A DNA stretch of 64,000 nucleotides from Clarkia xantiana subsp. parviflora (GCA_036873135.1 JAPTYO010000011.1:4262298-4326297), one strand, 5' to 3'. Numbered from the stretch's first letter, positions 23,230 through 36,399 are shown. The notes: generated by a model not told the origin, from the sequence alone. Numbers and translations: made by a program.

Positions 23230-23698
23230 GGGTTAAGAACCTAAAAACTATCTTAAGTTTGCCTCAGTTTGGTGTTTCAGAGTTAACTTATTGATATTTA
23301 GTGTTTCAAGTTTCACTCTTGTTGCAATTTGGTTTATCCTTAGATTTCGGGGTTAATTTTGACAGACTGAGATGAAATGTCTACTTTCCCCCTTGTTTGA
23401 TTTTCTCGTACACACGTGCAGTTTTATTTACATGTGAAAATGGGCATTTTTGTCTTTTCATATTGTCCCGCAAATTTGAAAGAAAAAAAATCGCATGTGA
23501 CTGACATCCTTCAATTTGGGGATGTTTTAGGAATTTTCATAATTATTTACTCACGTGATAACATTCTGTCCAACTTAACTACAAAATTTAAAGGAGACTA
23601 AATTGTAATAAATATGAAACTTGGGACAGTCAATTTCGTCATCAGATACCAAATTGAAACCTGAGGTAAACTTAATACAGTTTTTAGGTTATGAACCC
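23230..23698. mobile_element. Mutator-like MITE (GGGTTAAGAACCTAAAAAC family)
   Basis: Left GGGTTAAGAACCTAAAAACT, right AGTTTTTAGGTTATGAACCC variant (TACAGTTTTTAGGTT). The inner arms contain GTGTTTCAAGTTTCACTCTT against AATATGAAACTTGGGACAG. The terminal sequence matches the elements at 41515 and 45614. No clean 9-bp duplication is visible, so an end may be eroded. Confidence 0.7.
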
Positions 23699-25226
23699 TA
23701 TTCATATATATCAATCTGGGAACGCTAAGTCATGATCTGATAGATATTGTTTAACCTTAGTGTCATAAAGTTTCTTCCACTACGTAATGTTCGATTTTCA
23801 GATGCGTGTGTAGAAAATAACTGCAAGCGCTGTTCTTTCATTATGGAATGTTGTTGAAAAATTTAATAATAAAATATATTTAATGAATATCGTTAAAGTA
23901 AAATTACTAAATTGTAAATATTATTTATATGTATCTTAATTTAAATATTAATTAAAATATACACAAAATATTATATACGATCACTTTAAAGAATACAAAT
24001 TATATAAAATCATCGTAAATGCTCTTATCCGTCCCATCACTAAATTGCACATATTTCTACTACAGATGCTTAGATTAGGGACCCTTACACCTTAGGGTTT
24101 ATGTTACTAATTAAAGTTAGTGAATTTAAGTTAGATATAGTTAGTCATATAAATATATTATATAAAAATATTCATTAAGTGGATAAATTAGGGACTTTCC
24201 CGACTTAATTAGTATAATTACGTTTTAAAGCCTAATCTAAAGCCGGAATATATATTTATAACTAAAAATAAAATACACGCCCGCTCGAGCTTAATAATGA
24301 TTTCGATTAGGGAAATAGGGACAATCTTGGATAATTTTTTCGGATTTTCAAGTTTGCAAACTTTTTCTCCGGCGTCCGCCGATTGCTCTCCAAAAGAAAA
24401 CCTAGTCGCTGCAAACTTTGCAAACTTCAATTGCCGGCGCGATCGTCTAAGGCAATCGCACCCGGCATAACGTTTCTCTCTTTTGTAAGTTTTTTTTATT
24501 TAATAAGACTTTTGTTCTGTGGCGTCTGTTCACAACGGAGGATTCCGACGGTTTCCTCTTCGTCCTCCCTTCTTGGGTGTTTTTCGTCTTCTTGTTATGG
24601 AGACTTTTTCATCTTCTCGTCATGGGAATTCTTGACTCTAGCAACCATCTATTCAAGGTATTGGTAACACCAGATGAATTTTCAAAGTCGATCAGTACGA
24701 TTTGTCATCTATTTCTACAAAGTAAATTTACAGATCTGATAGAACTAAGAGTTTATGGAGTAGATCTGGTTCGAATCTATAAATCAGATGTGGAATTTCG
24801 CTTTTTGAGGCTTTCCTTAACCATTTTTGGTTGTTTGGATGAGGGTCACCGGAATATCGGTGAAAAGTGACGTCTTCCATGAGAGTGAAGACGATGTTGG
24901 TATGTATGTTTAAGGTCCAACCGTTCAAGCTGATTGGAGCATTACGAACATCGTCAATTCCATCAAATACTTTATTCATGATTTACCTCGAAAATATTGG
25001 AAGTTTGTCTGTAGTAACGCATATAGATACGCTGGATTGCTATGCAATTTGAAAAGAAGATGTGTCATGTGAATTGGGATTGTTACCACCATCCCTTCTA
25101 GTTTATAATTTATTGATCTATTGTAATCTTGTTTGCATATTTAAATAAAATATCGAATATTTGCTTGGAAAAAAAAAATTATTTTTCTCTATATTGATTA
25201 TTGACGTATTGGCCCAAAAATGAAAA
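23699..25226. other. Intergenic; unrecognised gene-like stretch at 24300-25100
   Basis: Mostly AT-rich. Between 24383 and 25052 there are overlapping plus-strand frames of 61-97 codons, with a TCTTTTGTAAGTTTTT donor-like site. None forms a recognisable protein, and the frames shift between blocks. It may be a decayed gene or captured fragment, but there is no positive evidence of function. Confidence 0.35.
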
Positions 25227-25389
25227 ATTCTTCCCTACAGCGGCAGCAACACGTGGAGACCACGTGTTGCCCCGCTAGCTGATCAGACACGTGTCCATTT
25301 GTCAGGTAAATATTGACACGTGTTATTCACTGATTGGTTGGCGTGGCAACACGTGAGTTCCACGTGTTGCTTCCGCTGTAGGGAAGAAT
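25227..25389. mobile_element. 163-bp G-box-dense MITE
   Basis: Terminal inverted repeats ATTCTTCCCTACAGCGG and CCGCTGTAGGGAAGAAT are perfect, and the inner arms AACACGTGGAGACCACGTGT and AACACGTGAGTTCCACGTGT are close parallels. CACGTG (G-box/ABRE core) occurs six times. No coding capacity. The target duplication is unclear (flanks are A-rich on the left and CTCTCCCC on the right). Confidence 0.8.
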
Positions 25390-25850
25390 CTCTCCCCAAA
25401 AATATCTCCACGTTGGGATCCTAAAAGTTTTGGCAACTGTTGGGATCCTAAGTTAGAATCAAAATCAACAACCTACTCTGTGGACTACTTGTTTACTCGG
25501 TTTTGTGCATAATTAATATACAAACTTGAGCTATAATATCAATAACTTAAAAAAAAAAATTAATTAATATATAAAAATATTTATCCTATATATTATTGAT
25601 TATTTTGTTACAGTAGTTAACGTAAGTGCTAAATCTATAATATCATAATGTTTTTTACCTCTACTTCTACATAAAAAATATTTGTTCGTAAATCGGAATA
25701 CTAATAAAAAAAGGCATTGCTATTTGATTACGATATTTATGAGTAAATAATATTATAGTAAATTAAACAAAACAAATCTATTTTTATTGATATTAAAATT
25801 ATAAATATAACTATTCAATGGTGTGATAGTTGGCATGGTACATTCTTTTA
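25390..25850. other. AT-rich intergenic, nothing recognised
   Basis: No frame, motif or repeat end could be supported. Confidence 0.5.
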
Positions 25851-26870
25851 TTCTGGTGTGTTTTAAAATATAGTCTAAATTCCTTCAATCTTCAAGCAAA
25901 TATACCAACTATTGGGTTACAATTCAAGATAATACGAGGTCGGCGTGTTACATGTCGGGACGTTCAAAGTCGGGACTCCAAAATATGAGTCGACGACTAC
26001 TCACGTTCAGAATGAAGAGACAAAGACAAATAGTCGAAACTCAAGTTTAAGTCGACAACCACAACGACATTTAACGAACGACGACACCGCTCGATAAAGA
26101 CTCCCCATCTTAAGGCGCGAGTCGAGTCGGCAGCCAAACCACATTCAAGAAAACTCTTCCTCTTAAGGAATTGAACCAAGTGGTGACCTGGTTGCCACCA
26201 CCTCATGAGGAAACCCTCCTTCTAAGGAAAAGGTGATGTGGTGACCTACTTGTCACCTACTCGGAGAAACATTCATCTCTAAGAAAAGATGATGTGGCGA
26301 CATACTTGTCACCTGCCGATTCACCACCGCCTTAATCAGAAAAGGCGGTCACCGCCATTGAACAACCAATCAAAAGGAAGCCACCGCCATCTAAAGTTGG
26401 TAAAAACTTCTCCTATAAATACCATTAGTATGTTCACTATTGATATACTTTTCAGTATTATTTATCATATTCCATTACTGACTTAAGTTTCGGCGTGGAA
26501 TCAGAGGCAAATCCCCGCCCCCTTTTTAAGTTGATGCCACCAAAAATTCCTTAAAGGAAACTGAATACCTGTGAGGTCGAGATAGATACCTAAGAAATTA
26601 ATCTAATGCGATAAACTGAAATACATTCCCTAAAGTTAGGGACATGGAAACTTGATCCCAACACCAACCTTAATTAATTGGACAGTGAACTGAAAAAAGA
26701 AATAATCGAACGGGTAGATGAAGTGGTTTGAGGACGCGTCCGTTAAGGAGGATGGAGCATGTGGAAGAAAGAGAATCGTCGATTCACGCTGAATACACCG
26801 CTTTGAACTTGGAATGACATTAACCTTAATACTTCCGGCCCGAAATTGCGGAAACAATCTTATATATAAA
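25851..26870 (+). mobile_element. Possible LTR retrotransposon remnant
   Basis: This GC-richer stretch has repeated GGTGACCTACTTGTCACC-like and CATTCAAGAAA/CTTAAGGAA units, a TATA-like CCTATAAATACC (about 26411) and ACTGACTTAAGTTTCGGCG followed by CAGAGGCAAATCCCCGCCC. The last block resembles the R/U5 start of some plant gypsy LTRs. Exact ends and a target duplication were not found. Confidence 0.4.
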
Positions 26871-27973
26871 ATAAAAATAAAAAACGTAATTTTTTTTTAT
26901 ATGATGATGATGGATTTTTTTAGCAGCCTCGTTTAGACATTTAAATGCATGTATTGATGTATTAAGCATAGATTAACTCTTTGTTTTTCAATCGACATTA
27001 GTATATAGTAAGATTAGTTTCGCTATATGTCATTTTTTTTATTAATTTAATCAACTATAACTATATTTTTTATTTATTTATTATATTTTAGAATAATAAA
27101 TATAATAATCAACATATATTAGTTCTTATAATTTTTTGAATGTCGAGGGATATCTATTTTATGAATGCAAAACAAAATCAACTTACTTATTGAAATAAAC
27201 TCAACCTCCAAGCAGTTAAAATCGAACTGTTTTACATTTTTAGGATTTTTAAAACTTTTTAAAAAGCTTAAGATGTAGTTCCTCTCTAGCTAACTTTTCA
27301 GCACTATCAAACACTCAAGAATTCGAAAATGGAAACTCTGGTATATGATACTATTATTATAAATAAAATACATATTTGAGCTAACTTTTTCATAAACTTA
27401 ATTTATGAGTGAAAACTTTCGAAACACTTTTAAATATCCAAAACTATTTAACTATTCAACAAGAGTGAAAAGTTTACGTAAACTTTACGACATGTTATGT
27501 TTGATGTATTAACTAATACACTTTAGAATATACTTATAAAGTGACCGACATACCTAATTGCACTTACATGCATTTTTCAATGTAAATATATATATATATA
27601 TTATTAACAATAGAAAAATTAACAAAAAAAATTAACTTAAATTATTTACAAATATTGAAAAAATAAATAAAGAAAACCGAAGTTGGGCTCGGGTTCTTCG
27701 GAGTCCGAATCCAAGTCACCGGGATATTTTGGTATATAGTAAGTAACGCTAATATCATGATTTATGCAATGTTTAACAAATATATATGATATTTGTGGTG
27801 ACGAAGCAATTGGTTCTTAGAATAGTCTTTTATAACCACACAACAATATAGTGGCAAAAAACGAATATATTTGCTATCTTCTTTTAGTTGGTGTTTGTTG
27901 GGTTCTAGTCTCCAATCTAGAATTCCAGTCAATTTGGGCTAACACATTTATTTTCACCTTTTTTTTTTGGATT
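26871..27973. other. AT-rich intergenic
   Basis: No gene, structured repeat or motif was recognised. A short AT dinucleotide run lies at about 27588-27600. Confidence 0.5.
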
Positions 27974-28198
27974 TTTCTACTATGCTTTGGGAGCACCATG
28001 CTTTTGGTTTTTTTAATACTATGGTGGACTTAATTGTAACATAACTAAAACTTTAAAAGTATGAATTTTTTTAACTACACCTAAGATGTGTATCATACTA
28101 TTAATAATATCAATTTCCCTATGGGGTTCATCTTTAGGGCAATAGAAAAATAAAAAAATTAGTGGCAAAAGCATGGTGCTCCAAGAGCATTGTAGAAA
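27974..28198 (+). mobile_element. 225-bp MITE, GGAGCACCATGC family
   Basis: The left end TTTCTACTATGCTTTGGGAG and the right end CTCCAAGAGCATTGTAGAAA pair over about 33 bp with three or four mismatches; GGAGCACCATGCTTTTG is shared exactly. It is the best-preserved of three family members in the window (also 5579-5786 and about 53979-54180). Confidence 0.7.
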
Positions 28199-28978
28199 GG
28201 TCCCTTTCCATTTTCCCTTCCCAAATCTCATCGACATTATCGTTTATGTCAAGGATATAAATCCTCACGACTATCTCAGAAAAAAAAATTAAAAAAACGT
28301 AACCAAATCAATAATTTTAGAAATTTGAAATTAATTATGTACCTTCCAAGCAAGATTGTCTAATTCGATCCGATCTTACGATTTTACGATCTTAGTAAAG
28401 TAAAATTATCTCAATCCTTTGTAGGATCTTAATCTTGTAGAATCCAAGAGGACCATGTTATATTTTCCTATTAAGCCTTAATATTTTTATACAATATATT
28501 CTATTCATAGCCTTTTTTTATATGAAACTATATGTACACCTTTTTTTATTAAAATAAAATATCATGTGTTTATAATTTAGATACATCATTGAATCACTGA
28601 AATAAATTAAAAAACATTCATGTTTTAGACATTTTTTTTAACCGATGTAAAATTTATCCGAATTTGAGTATTAAATAACTTGTTATTTTTAGCCAAACAG
28701 ATGATGACAAATAAATAAATGTCTAAACATGAAAAAAAAAAAAAAAAAAAAAAACTGAAAAAGTATCAAACAATCTAAATAGATATTGCATATTGATTGA
28801 TACAAGTGGATTTGATGCAATAATATATTTGTCATTATATATTGTATTCACTAATCTACGTGGCGGGTAATGAATGGCTAGTCTAATCTAATCTTCTAAA
28901 AAAAATAATTAGGATTTTTGGGCCATCCGTAATTTCTCGAATGATTGGGGACAGGCCGCCAAAAGAGAGTCAAAATTG
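28199..28978. other. AT-rich 3' flank of the bHLH gene
   Basis: No coding frame. It contains an uninterrupted A run of about 23 at 28733-28755. Bases nearest 28978 are probably the bHLH 3'UTR. Confidence 0.45.
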
Positions 28979-31900
28979 TCATTGTGCCACGTCAGCGACA
29001 ATCCTCCTCGCTGCTTCCTCGAAGGCCGACTCGTCCCATTCATTTCCCTACAACCAAAATAAACCTTTTTTAATCAATTTTATGCTGTTGCACATCATCT
29101 ATCATATATATATAACATATTTAGTATAATTAGTTGACAATTTTCAGTTTAATAATGTTATTATAAATGATAATAATGGAACATTTGAAACAGAAAATTC
29201 GAAATTGACCGTATCGAACCAAAAAAAAATAAATAAATAAAGCATTTTAATTTTACTAAAGTAGTACTTTCTCTCTAACTATTTTTCTAGCATTCCTCAT
29301 ATTTCTAAAACAATTTAATGATTTATAAGCTTCTTTGTATAAAATCACAAACAAGATAAAACCCTAAATTCTTATATATATATATATATATAGTTGATGA
29401 TGATGAAGAAACCGAACCCTAAACACGTAAATAAATTATCGGCTTTGTTACGATGATATGGAGATCGAGCCGAATGTTTTATTTACATGAATAACCCTTC
29501 AAAGATTGCATTTTTTTTTTTGCCAAATTCAAATATTGCACTTTAAGTTCCATTATTTCATGAAGAAATTAATAAACATGTACGTGTTGCTATTACCTCG
29601 ATTCTCAACTGTAAGTTCACCCGATTGACGATATCCGGTCCCAACATACGAGTATCCGAATCCATGCCTATCATTTGCACATTGTCCGATTTCTTGATGA
29701 ACTCGAGTATACGAATCACCAAGTGCAATGACGAGCATTCTCCTCTTACAACCACTTGAAGTTCAACGGTTCGGTGATCGTCATTCGAGGTGGATTCATG
29801 TATCTGCCTGACTCGAACATCGAATCTATTATCGGAGATTGTCTCGCTCAATGTGCCGCCAAGTAGTTTTTTCGAAGTCGAGAGTTGAGCCTCCAAAATA
29901 TCGTTTTTCTCGCGAAGCTCGTCGATTTGATTCTTTAACGAGGTCAAGTACTCCCTTGTTGTTGTAAGAATTGATGCCTTATCCTTCTAAGAAATCAAAT
30001 GTTACACTACATTAATTCATTAAAGTTCGAGATATAATTTAGAATAGTTGATCAAGTGGTAAACTGGTCGATATTTTATATTGATCTCTTATCCTTCTAA
30101 GCAATCAAATGTTACTATCACATTAATTCAGTAAAGTTCGAGATTTTAGAACAGTTGATCAAGTGGTTTATAAATTGATCGATATTATATCACTTGGTCG
30201 AATTAGTACTTATTTGCGTACCTTGGTTCCGGATGGAAGTAGCGATTTCAACGCAACGAAGCTGTCGTTGAGCTTTTCACGACGTTTCCTCTCCGACATC
30301 ATATGGTGAAGCTGAGTGCTCGTCGCGGCTGGCCGTAAAAACGGATGCCGATCTCGAGACCGCACCAAATGCAAGCCTCGGAAGTAAGTGATTGCTCGTT
30401 TCATCGGGTTTTCTCTCTTCCGAACATTCAAATTCATCTTCGAAGCTGACGCTATGGAGTAGGGCAGGAACGCGCTAGCCCTAGGGTTTGTTTGATTCTG
30501 CATCTGTTGTGACGACGAAGAAGACGAAGTAGGTGACGAAATTACCGTGAGAAACGCCTTCGCCATTGCATCGTGCTCACTCCCCGGTGTCGGGAACTGC
30601 AAATTCGAGACCCGAGCCAGCGCTTGAAGCGCCTGAAGTTGGTCTGGGATCAAAAGCTCGTTCGAACTTGGTTGCGGTTGCCTCGGCTCGGTGACGTAAG
30701 TAGCGGTCGGTAAGTTGAATAGAAGAGATGAATACTCAGGGCTATCCATAGAGAGAGATCTCATTGATGAGGAAGAAGATGAATTAGGGTTTTGTTGTTC
30801 GGTTTTCCGTCGAGGAAATCGTTCTTGCCGGGCGAAATCTTCGGTGAATAAGTTCCTCATTTGCATTTGCAGATCAACCTGTTAGATAATAAAACCATTA
30901 ACTCATTATTAACGGATTCAGGTTTTAGGACAGTTGTTTAGTTCGCAGTATCAGGGTTTTTATGATCGTAATGTCTAAAGTTCAATTCTCGTGACTCCCA
31001 GTTATTATTAAACACATTTTATTATACATCAATACAATATCATCTACTGAAACTACTAATTTGAATTTCAAAGATCAATCCAAGATATATAGTGTAGAAT
31101 TGAGAATTACTTGAAGCATGGTGGAAAACCCTAGCTCGATTTCGCCGCTTCTGCAACCCATGAACACAACAATCTACAAAAATCATCGATCGATAACAAA
31201 ACAAAAACATGTCAAGATTTAAAGCATACGATACGATAAGGGTCGATCGGATCTTGTTGTGTACCTTAATTCTTGCCTCCTGAAATTACAGACATCGGTT
31301 TTTCGAGTTAGGGTTTGTTTTAATACAAACTAGTGAGAATTGTAGTAATAATATTGATAGAGGAGTGAATTTACTTGATAGAATTGTCTCTGAGTATTGT
31401 TCGTCGCCATTCGCCAAAGCTCGTCTTCTCTTGCTTCGACGTACGGATTGTTGCTGCAGTAAGCGAAACCCGGGATGTGGCTATGGCTGGAACACACAAG
31501 GACAGACAACACATGAATATCCACTGTCTCATGACATGATTCTTTTCGAAAGATCTCGAACGAATGCGGTTTCTTACTTGTTCTCGACGACGATTAAAGT
31601 TTTCTTGTATTCGTCGAACAGTCTCCGAGCTAAGCTACCGGACGAGGAACTAGGGTTTCCACTTTCTTCTTGGTAGTACCCATCAAGGGTACACAAGCAG
31701 CTGCATGAAAAATATGTTAAACATTCACTATTCGAGCACATGTTTAAATACTGAATTGCAGTTGAAAATTGAAACCTCCGGTGCATAAAAAACCGGGTTG
31801 AAGCCCATTATCAGAAAATGATCAAATAGATATTCTATTATAAACGAATGTTCGCAAACATCAATTTAAATGAAGGTGTTTAAATATATTAACGAACGTG

Positions 31901-32283
31901 TTTAAAGAATATAACTCACAAATTCGGCCATTTTATAAGAAAGTTGACAAAGACTCTCTTCATTATTCCTAACAGATAACATATAAATAAACACACTTAA
32001 GGATGATTTTGAATCGACTGATAAATCGAGTTGCGTTTCTAGGGGCGAACCAAATTCAAATACTGAAGAAGATGCCGCCTTAAGGATGACTTTAACCTCA
32101 ACGCAAGTTTCCGAACTCGAAATTGCAGATAGATGAATGAATTATATATTATAAGGACAAGTTAAGTTACCTTGCAGGGGATAGATATGACCAGAGGCAG
32201 ATATAAGCAGCACCAGTAGATTGCATTAGGAATTGGAGAAAGCTTGCGCGGCCATTGTTGTCCAGTTGGAACATAGCATCCAT
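28979..32283 (-). CDS. bHLH transcription factor, bHLH041-like
   Basis: Nuclear basic helix-loop-helix regulator resembling Arabidopsis bHLH041. Eight minus-strand exons: 32283-32171, 31700-31578, 31486-31375, 31279-31265, 31173-31111, 30878-30222, 29986-29597, 29047-28979. All are GT-AG and phases join to 513 aa. The N-terminal part (MDAMFQLDNN to about 140) includes IVVFMGCRSGEIELG, a small sensor-like region as in related plant bHLHs. The middle is Ser/Gln-rich. The basic region HHMMSERKRREKLND (about 333-347) has the His-Glu-Arg set for G-box/E-box binding, and helix 2 is KASILTTTREYLTSL (about 364-378). The C-terminus looks ACT-like (VRVRQI, VVVRGE, ILEFIKK). The last exon (NEWDESAFEEAARRIVADV) is only 69 nt and lies past a 549-bp intron. 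Exon four is 15 nt. Confidence 0.9.
29511..29527 (-). mobile_element. Mini-insertion: TTTGGC plus poly(A) in a bHLH intron
   Basis: The insert T(11)-GCCAAA is flanked by TTCAAAGATTGCA (29498-29510) and TTCAAATATTGCA (29528-29540), 12/13 identical. It lies in the last bHLH intron. Confidence 0.55.
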
Positions 32284-32794
32284 ATTAGCTAAGTACGATG
32301 AAGAAGAAGAAGAACACAGAATTCAAGGTAAAGTTGATGGAGGCCACAAAAATGGCGGCTTCGCTTTTCTGCTTTCTGATCTTGTCATTTATTTGGTGGA
32401 GAGATAGATGTTGGAGATGAAGAGGTATTATATATATATATATTATTTATATTATATTATATTATATATAATAGCGTAGATACGTGATAATTCATTATTA
32501 AATTATATATACGAACTTTTTGAGATACAGACATGACATGGTCTTTGAAGACCACCACATGAAGCAGTTGAATATTATTCATTTTCATAACATAAATAAA
32601 GAGAGTTGAAAAGTAGTATATATATATTTATTATAGTGGGGGTTATGATTAATTAAAATAGAATAATTAAAAGATTCATGTTATGATTAAAATAGAAGAA
32701 TTGCATAACCATAATGGAAAAGATTCATGATCTCCAAATCTAGTAAAGAAAAAAAGAAAGAGACGCCGAGAAAAAGATGTGTCACACGATAGAA
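32284..32794 (-). promoter_or_regulatory. bHLH upstream region
   Basis: Immediate 5' flank of the bHLH start. It has a TATA-type AT run (about 32430-32470) at a distance suited to a core promoter. No further motif is claimed. Confidence 0.35.
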
Positions 32795-33190
32795 AATTCA
32801 AATATAAAAATCATTTGTAAATATCCTTTTAAGCATTTTTTTTTAAATTTTAAAATAATTTATGCTCGCATTGAGGTCTGGCTATAACGGGTTAGGTCGT
32901 AAATTCAAATATAAAACTCACTTGTAAATATTCTTTAGATTTTCTTTGTCAGAACTTAGAATAATTTCCACTTACTCTAAATCATATCGTAAATTCAAAT
33001 AAAAAACTCACTTGTAAATATCCTTTGAGCTTCTTTTGGATACACGACCCTAGAATAATATATGTTTGTCTCGAGTCACACCTTAAATTTAAATATAAAA
33101 CTCATTTGTAAATATCTTTGAGCTTTTATAGGAGTTAGATCGTAAAATAATTATGCTCATTATGGGTCAGACTGTAAATGGAAAAATGTT
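32795..33190. repeat. Degenerate tandem repeat, period about 90-110 bp
   Basis: The block AAATTCAAATATAAAACTCA-CTTGTAAATAT recurs with changes at about 32797, 32901, 32991 and 33086, each followed by a TTTAGAATAAT/GCTC-type tail. Four to five units; no coding potential. Confidence 0.7.
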
Positions 33191-33590
33191 GGTTATAAAT
33201 ATTTTTATATTCTAAGAGCTCGGACTGAATTTAAATATGAGACATCTAAATTAAATAAGGGATTAGCTAAAATACAGTTGAGTTTATTTCAACTCGATTT
33301 CTAAGCCGTTAGATCATGATAGAGAATCAATCAGACTTCAGAAGAGATTAAAAAAAAAGTTTCTTACACATACAAAATCTGACGACTGAAAAATCGAGTT
33401 GAAATAAAATCGAGTTTATTTTAACCGAACTAATTAATTGTTTTAATCGTTACATGCTATTACATAGTTAAAACAATTACTTTTCATCCTTAATGCTAGA
33501 GCTGGAACTTTCCCCATAAATAGTGTATACCTTCTAAAATATTATTAATAAAATATAAATTCCTAAAGTATCCTCCTAATAATCTTTTGA

Positions 33591-33621
<31 letters not shown>

Positions 33622-34290
33622 AAACATTACATTTATTTGCAAAGGGAAGAGGCAGCCACACCAAACCAGAGAAAAGTAGTGGTCAAAGTCCACGGAAGCA
33701 GGATTTTGAAAAGAGTCAAGGTAGTAAGGCAAGGTGTCCTTTTCTTATATATATATACATATATAGTATATAAAATGACAAATATTAAAATAAAATAATT
33801 ATAATAATATATTAAACTAAATTAAAATAAAATAAATATGCATGTACATTATTTATTATAACATTATTTAAGGAGGTAAACTTTTTGTGTTAATATTTAA
33901 TACACCATATATAATTGTTAGTTTTATCATGTGATAAAACAATAAAAACATTGGCTTAAAATTTAGAAATTGAATTTAAATCATAAAATTGTTAATTTTA
34001 ATAGATGTCATTATATAACTTTATTATAGATAATTATATTTATTTAGATAGTGCTAATTATTATTACCAACTTTACCCCTGTTCCATTCTTCGGGTTTAT
34101 TTAATTAATTATATTTGGCAAAAATGATATATTGGTATGCGTTCACATTAAGGTCAGTTGACACAGTTAATAATTAATACAAGTATAGAAGTGGACTTTT
34201 AATTTTTCTGTCGCGGGTGATAATAAGAACATTTAAATCTCAAATCTTCAATCAAATTGTGGCATGTACGGCAATCTAACATTTTTTTAA
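33191..34290. other. AT-rich intergenic with a TAAA microsatellite
   Basis: No gene. It holds an AAAT repeat at about 33594-33623 and an inverted pair (AACTCGATTTCTAAGCCGTT near 33290; GACTGAAAAATCGAGTTG near 33381) that may be a small decayed MITE. Confidence 0.5.
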
Positions 34291-34297
34291 GGGTTAA

Positions 34298-36143
34298 GAG
34301 CACTTCCAATAGGAAGTGCCTAGTGCCTCCACATCAGCAGCCACGTCACTGCCAACTCATTAAAGTGGCACTGCTACAGTATTTGCTACAGTAAATGACA
34401 CTGTAAAATTGGAACTCTCTCCAGTAGTGGAGGCCAAGTTCCACTTCTACGTTGGGACCCACATAATTTCATAATTCAAATATAATTTTTGCATTATATA
34501 TAAATTATATATCATTATATATAAATTATATATTCATATTTTTTTACAAATACGGACATGAATAAATAATGAGATTCAAGTATTAGATGTTTTAATTAAA
34601 AAAATAGGGAAAAATATATACAAAATTATAAAAATGTAACTGAATTTTTTAATAAAAATTTACATTCTATAGGGATAAGAAAATAACCGGTCCGGTCGGT
34701 TCGGAACTGGTATAGACTGGACCGGTTCCAAACAGACCAATTATGCGAGAGGAGAACCAGACCAAAAACCAGTAATATACTTCTAAAAAAATTGATTTTT
34801 GACTGGACCAGGCTGTTTTGAACTGGTTTTTAACTGGATCAGTTTTGTCGGAGGATCGATTTTTCGTTTTTTTTTTTTAATTAGGGTAAATTTGTATAGG
34901 AAAATGGGTCGGACCAGTTTTGAACCGAACCAGACTTTTTTTACAGTTCCAGTCCAAAATCGGTCCAGAATTTTTAGTGCTAATTTCAAATTCAGTCCAG
35001 ACCGGACCATACTGTTTTAATTAGTACCAATCAAGTTCGAAACATATTCGGGCCCGACCGGTTCGTGCATATCCATAGTTCTCTATTGTCAATTCATTGC
35101 AATAATTATATGTTACTTGACCAAGGTAAAATTACTATTATGTGCAGTCCCCATGCGGCATGCAGAATGATTGATAAGTATAATTGTTGATATAATAACA
35201 TTGATCAATCAAATTCATTGAATCTATTATTTCACCATAATCAGTGTATATATGTTATACGTTGATTGACATATATTAATTCAACATCATCAACATATTC
35301 ACGTTTATGTACATCCATGATCATATTAGTAAATTGATTATTGCATTAATCATGTGTTTTTATATATGATTTTCAATATATGTAAATTAGAAATATATTA
35401 TATATACATCATTCTAAAAGTATAGTTTTTATAATAATTTATCGTAAAATATATATTTCTTTCATATAATAATATAATATAATATAATATAATACGTAAA
35501 ATATATAAAAATATATATGCATTAAAATAATATAATATTTTGTAGTAATTATTTTCCATATTTAATAATTTGAAATGTTATACTATTTCAAAATTTAGAA
35601 TTAACGGTTATTCAACATGGTAACATATAAACAAATTAGATATGGAAATTTCGAAATTGATTCAAAGTTAAAAAGTAGTAATTTTGGTTCGTGTCGTTAT
35701 TTATGTTACATAATATTCAAAATGACTGATTACGGCTCTTGTCTATCTGACTTAGCGTAACCGAATATATATACAATCAAAGAGATGAACAACACAATCG
35801 AATAAAATAATATTAAAAAGTTGGCACCGACATTAACAGTAACTTGGGAGTTCCTACTAGTAGGCACTGTCCCACTTCACTATTCACTCAGTAATGGCAA
35901 AACAGTAATACTAGTAATCCTAGTCACGCCTAGTGGCGCCTAGTCAGCGTCCAGTGGCAAAAATTGGAACTAGGCACTCCCATTTTGGAACAAGGCACTC
36001 CTATTGAAAATGCAAGTGCCTATTTAATCATTACCAGTAGGGACCAACAGTAAATGGCACTAGGCACTAGGCACTCTCTACAATAATAAATTTACAACAT
36101 GGAACTAGGAACTAGGCACTAGGCACTACTATTGAAAGTGCTC
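34298..36143. mobile_element. PIF/Harbinger-like element nested in the Mutator-like MITE, TSD TAA
   Basis: The element begins GAGCACTTCCAATAGGAAGT and ends ACTATTGAAAGTGCTC. TAA flanks both sides (34295-34297 and 36144-36146). The GAGCAnnTCCAATAG terminus and 3-bp TWA duplication are typical of PIF/Harbinger elements. Subterminal parts carry many TAGGCACT/AGTGCCTA units in opposite orientation. No complete transposase frame is present. A diverged GGTCCGGTCGGTTC-rich block at 34688-35060 may be a further nested insertion. Confidence 0.8.
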
Positions 36144-36399
36144 TAAGAACACAATAGGGGCCTGAATGTTTGCCCATGTTGCCAAAAAGGGTCTGAATTG
36201 AAAAAACGTATTATTTAGGGCCTAAATTTTGAGTTTTGTGTATAAGTGAGGTCTCCGTCTATTTTTTTTGTTAAAAGTGACGGAAAGTGGTCACATGCTT
36301 GGCATGTGACCAAAAATAATTTGAAAACCCGAAAATGCCCTTTGACCAAAGTGTGTCTTTCATATGTTTGACCTAAAATGACGAAAATACCCTTTAAGC

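Noticed and set aside
23230..23698. 9-bp target duplication for this Mutator-like element
   Set aside because: The left flank ATAATAATG and right flank TATTCATAT do not match, so no duplication is claimed.
24383..25052. Overlapping plus-strand frames of 61-97 codons
   Set aside because: No recognisable protein, no consistent splice model and changing frames; kept only as an unrecognised stretch.
28733..28755. Long A run as a retroposon tail
   Set aside because: No flanking duplication or stub was found; treated as a simple repeat.
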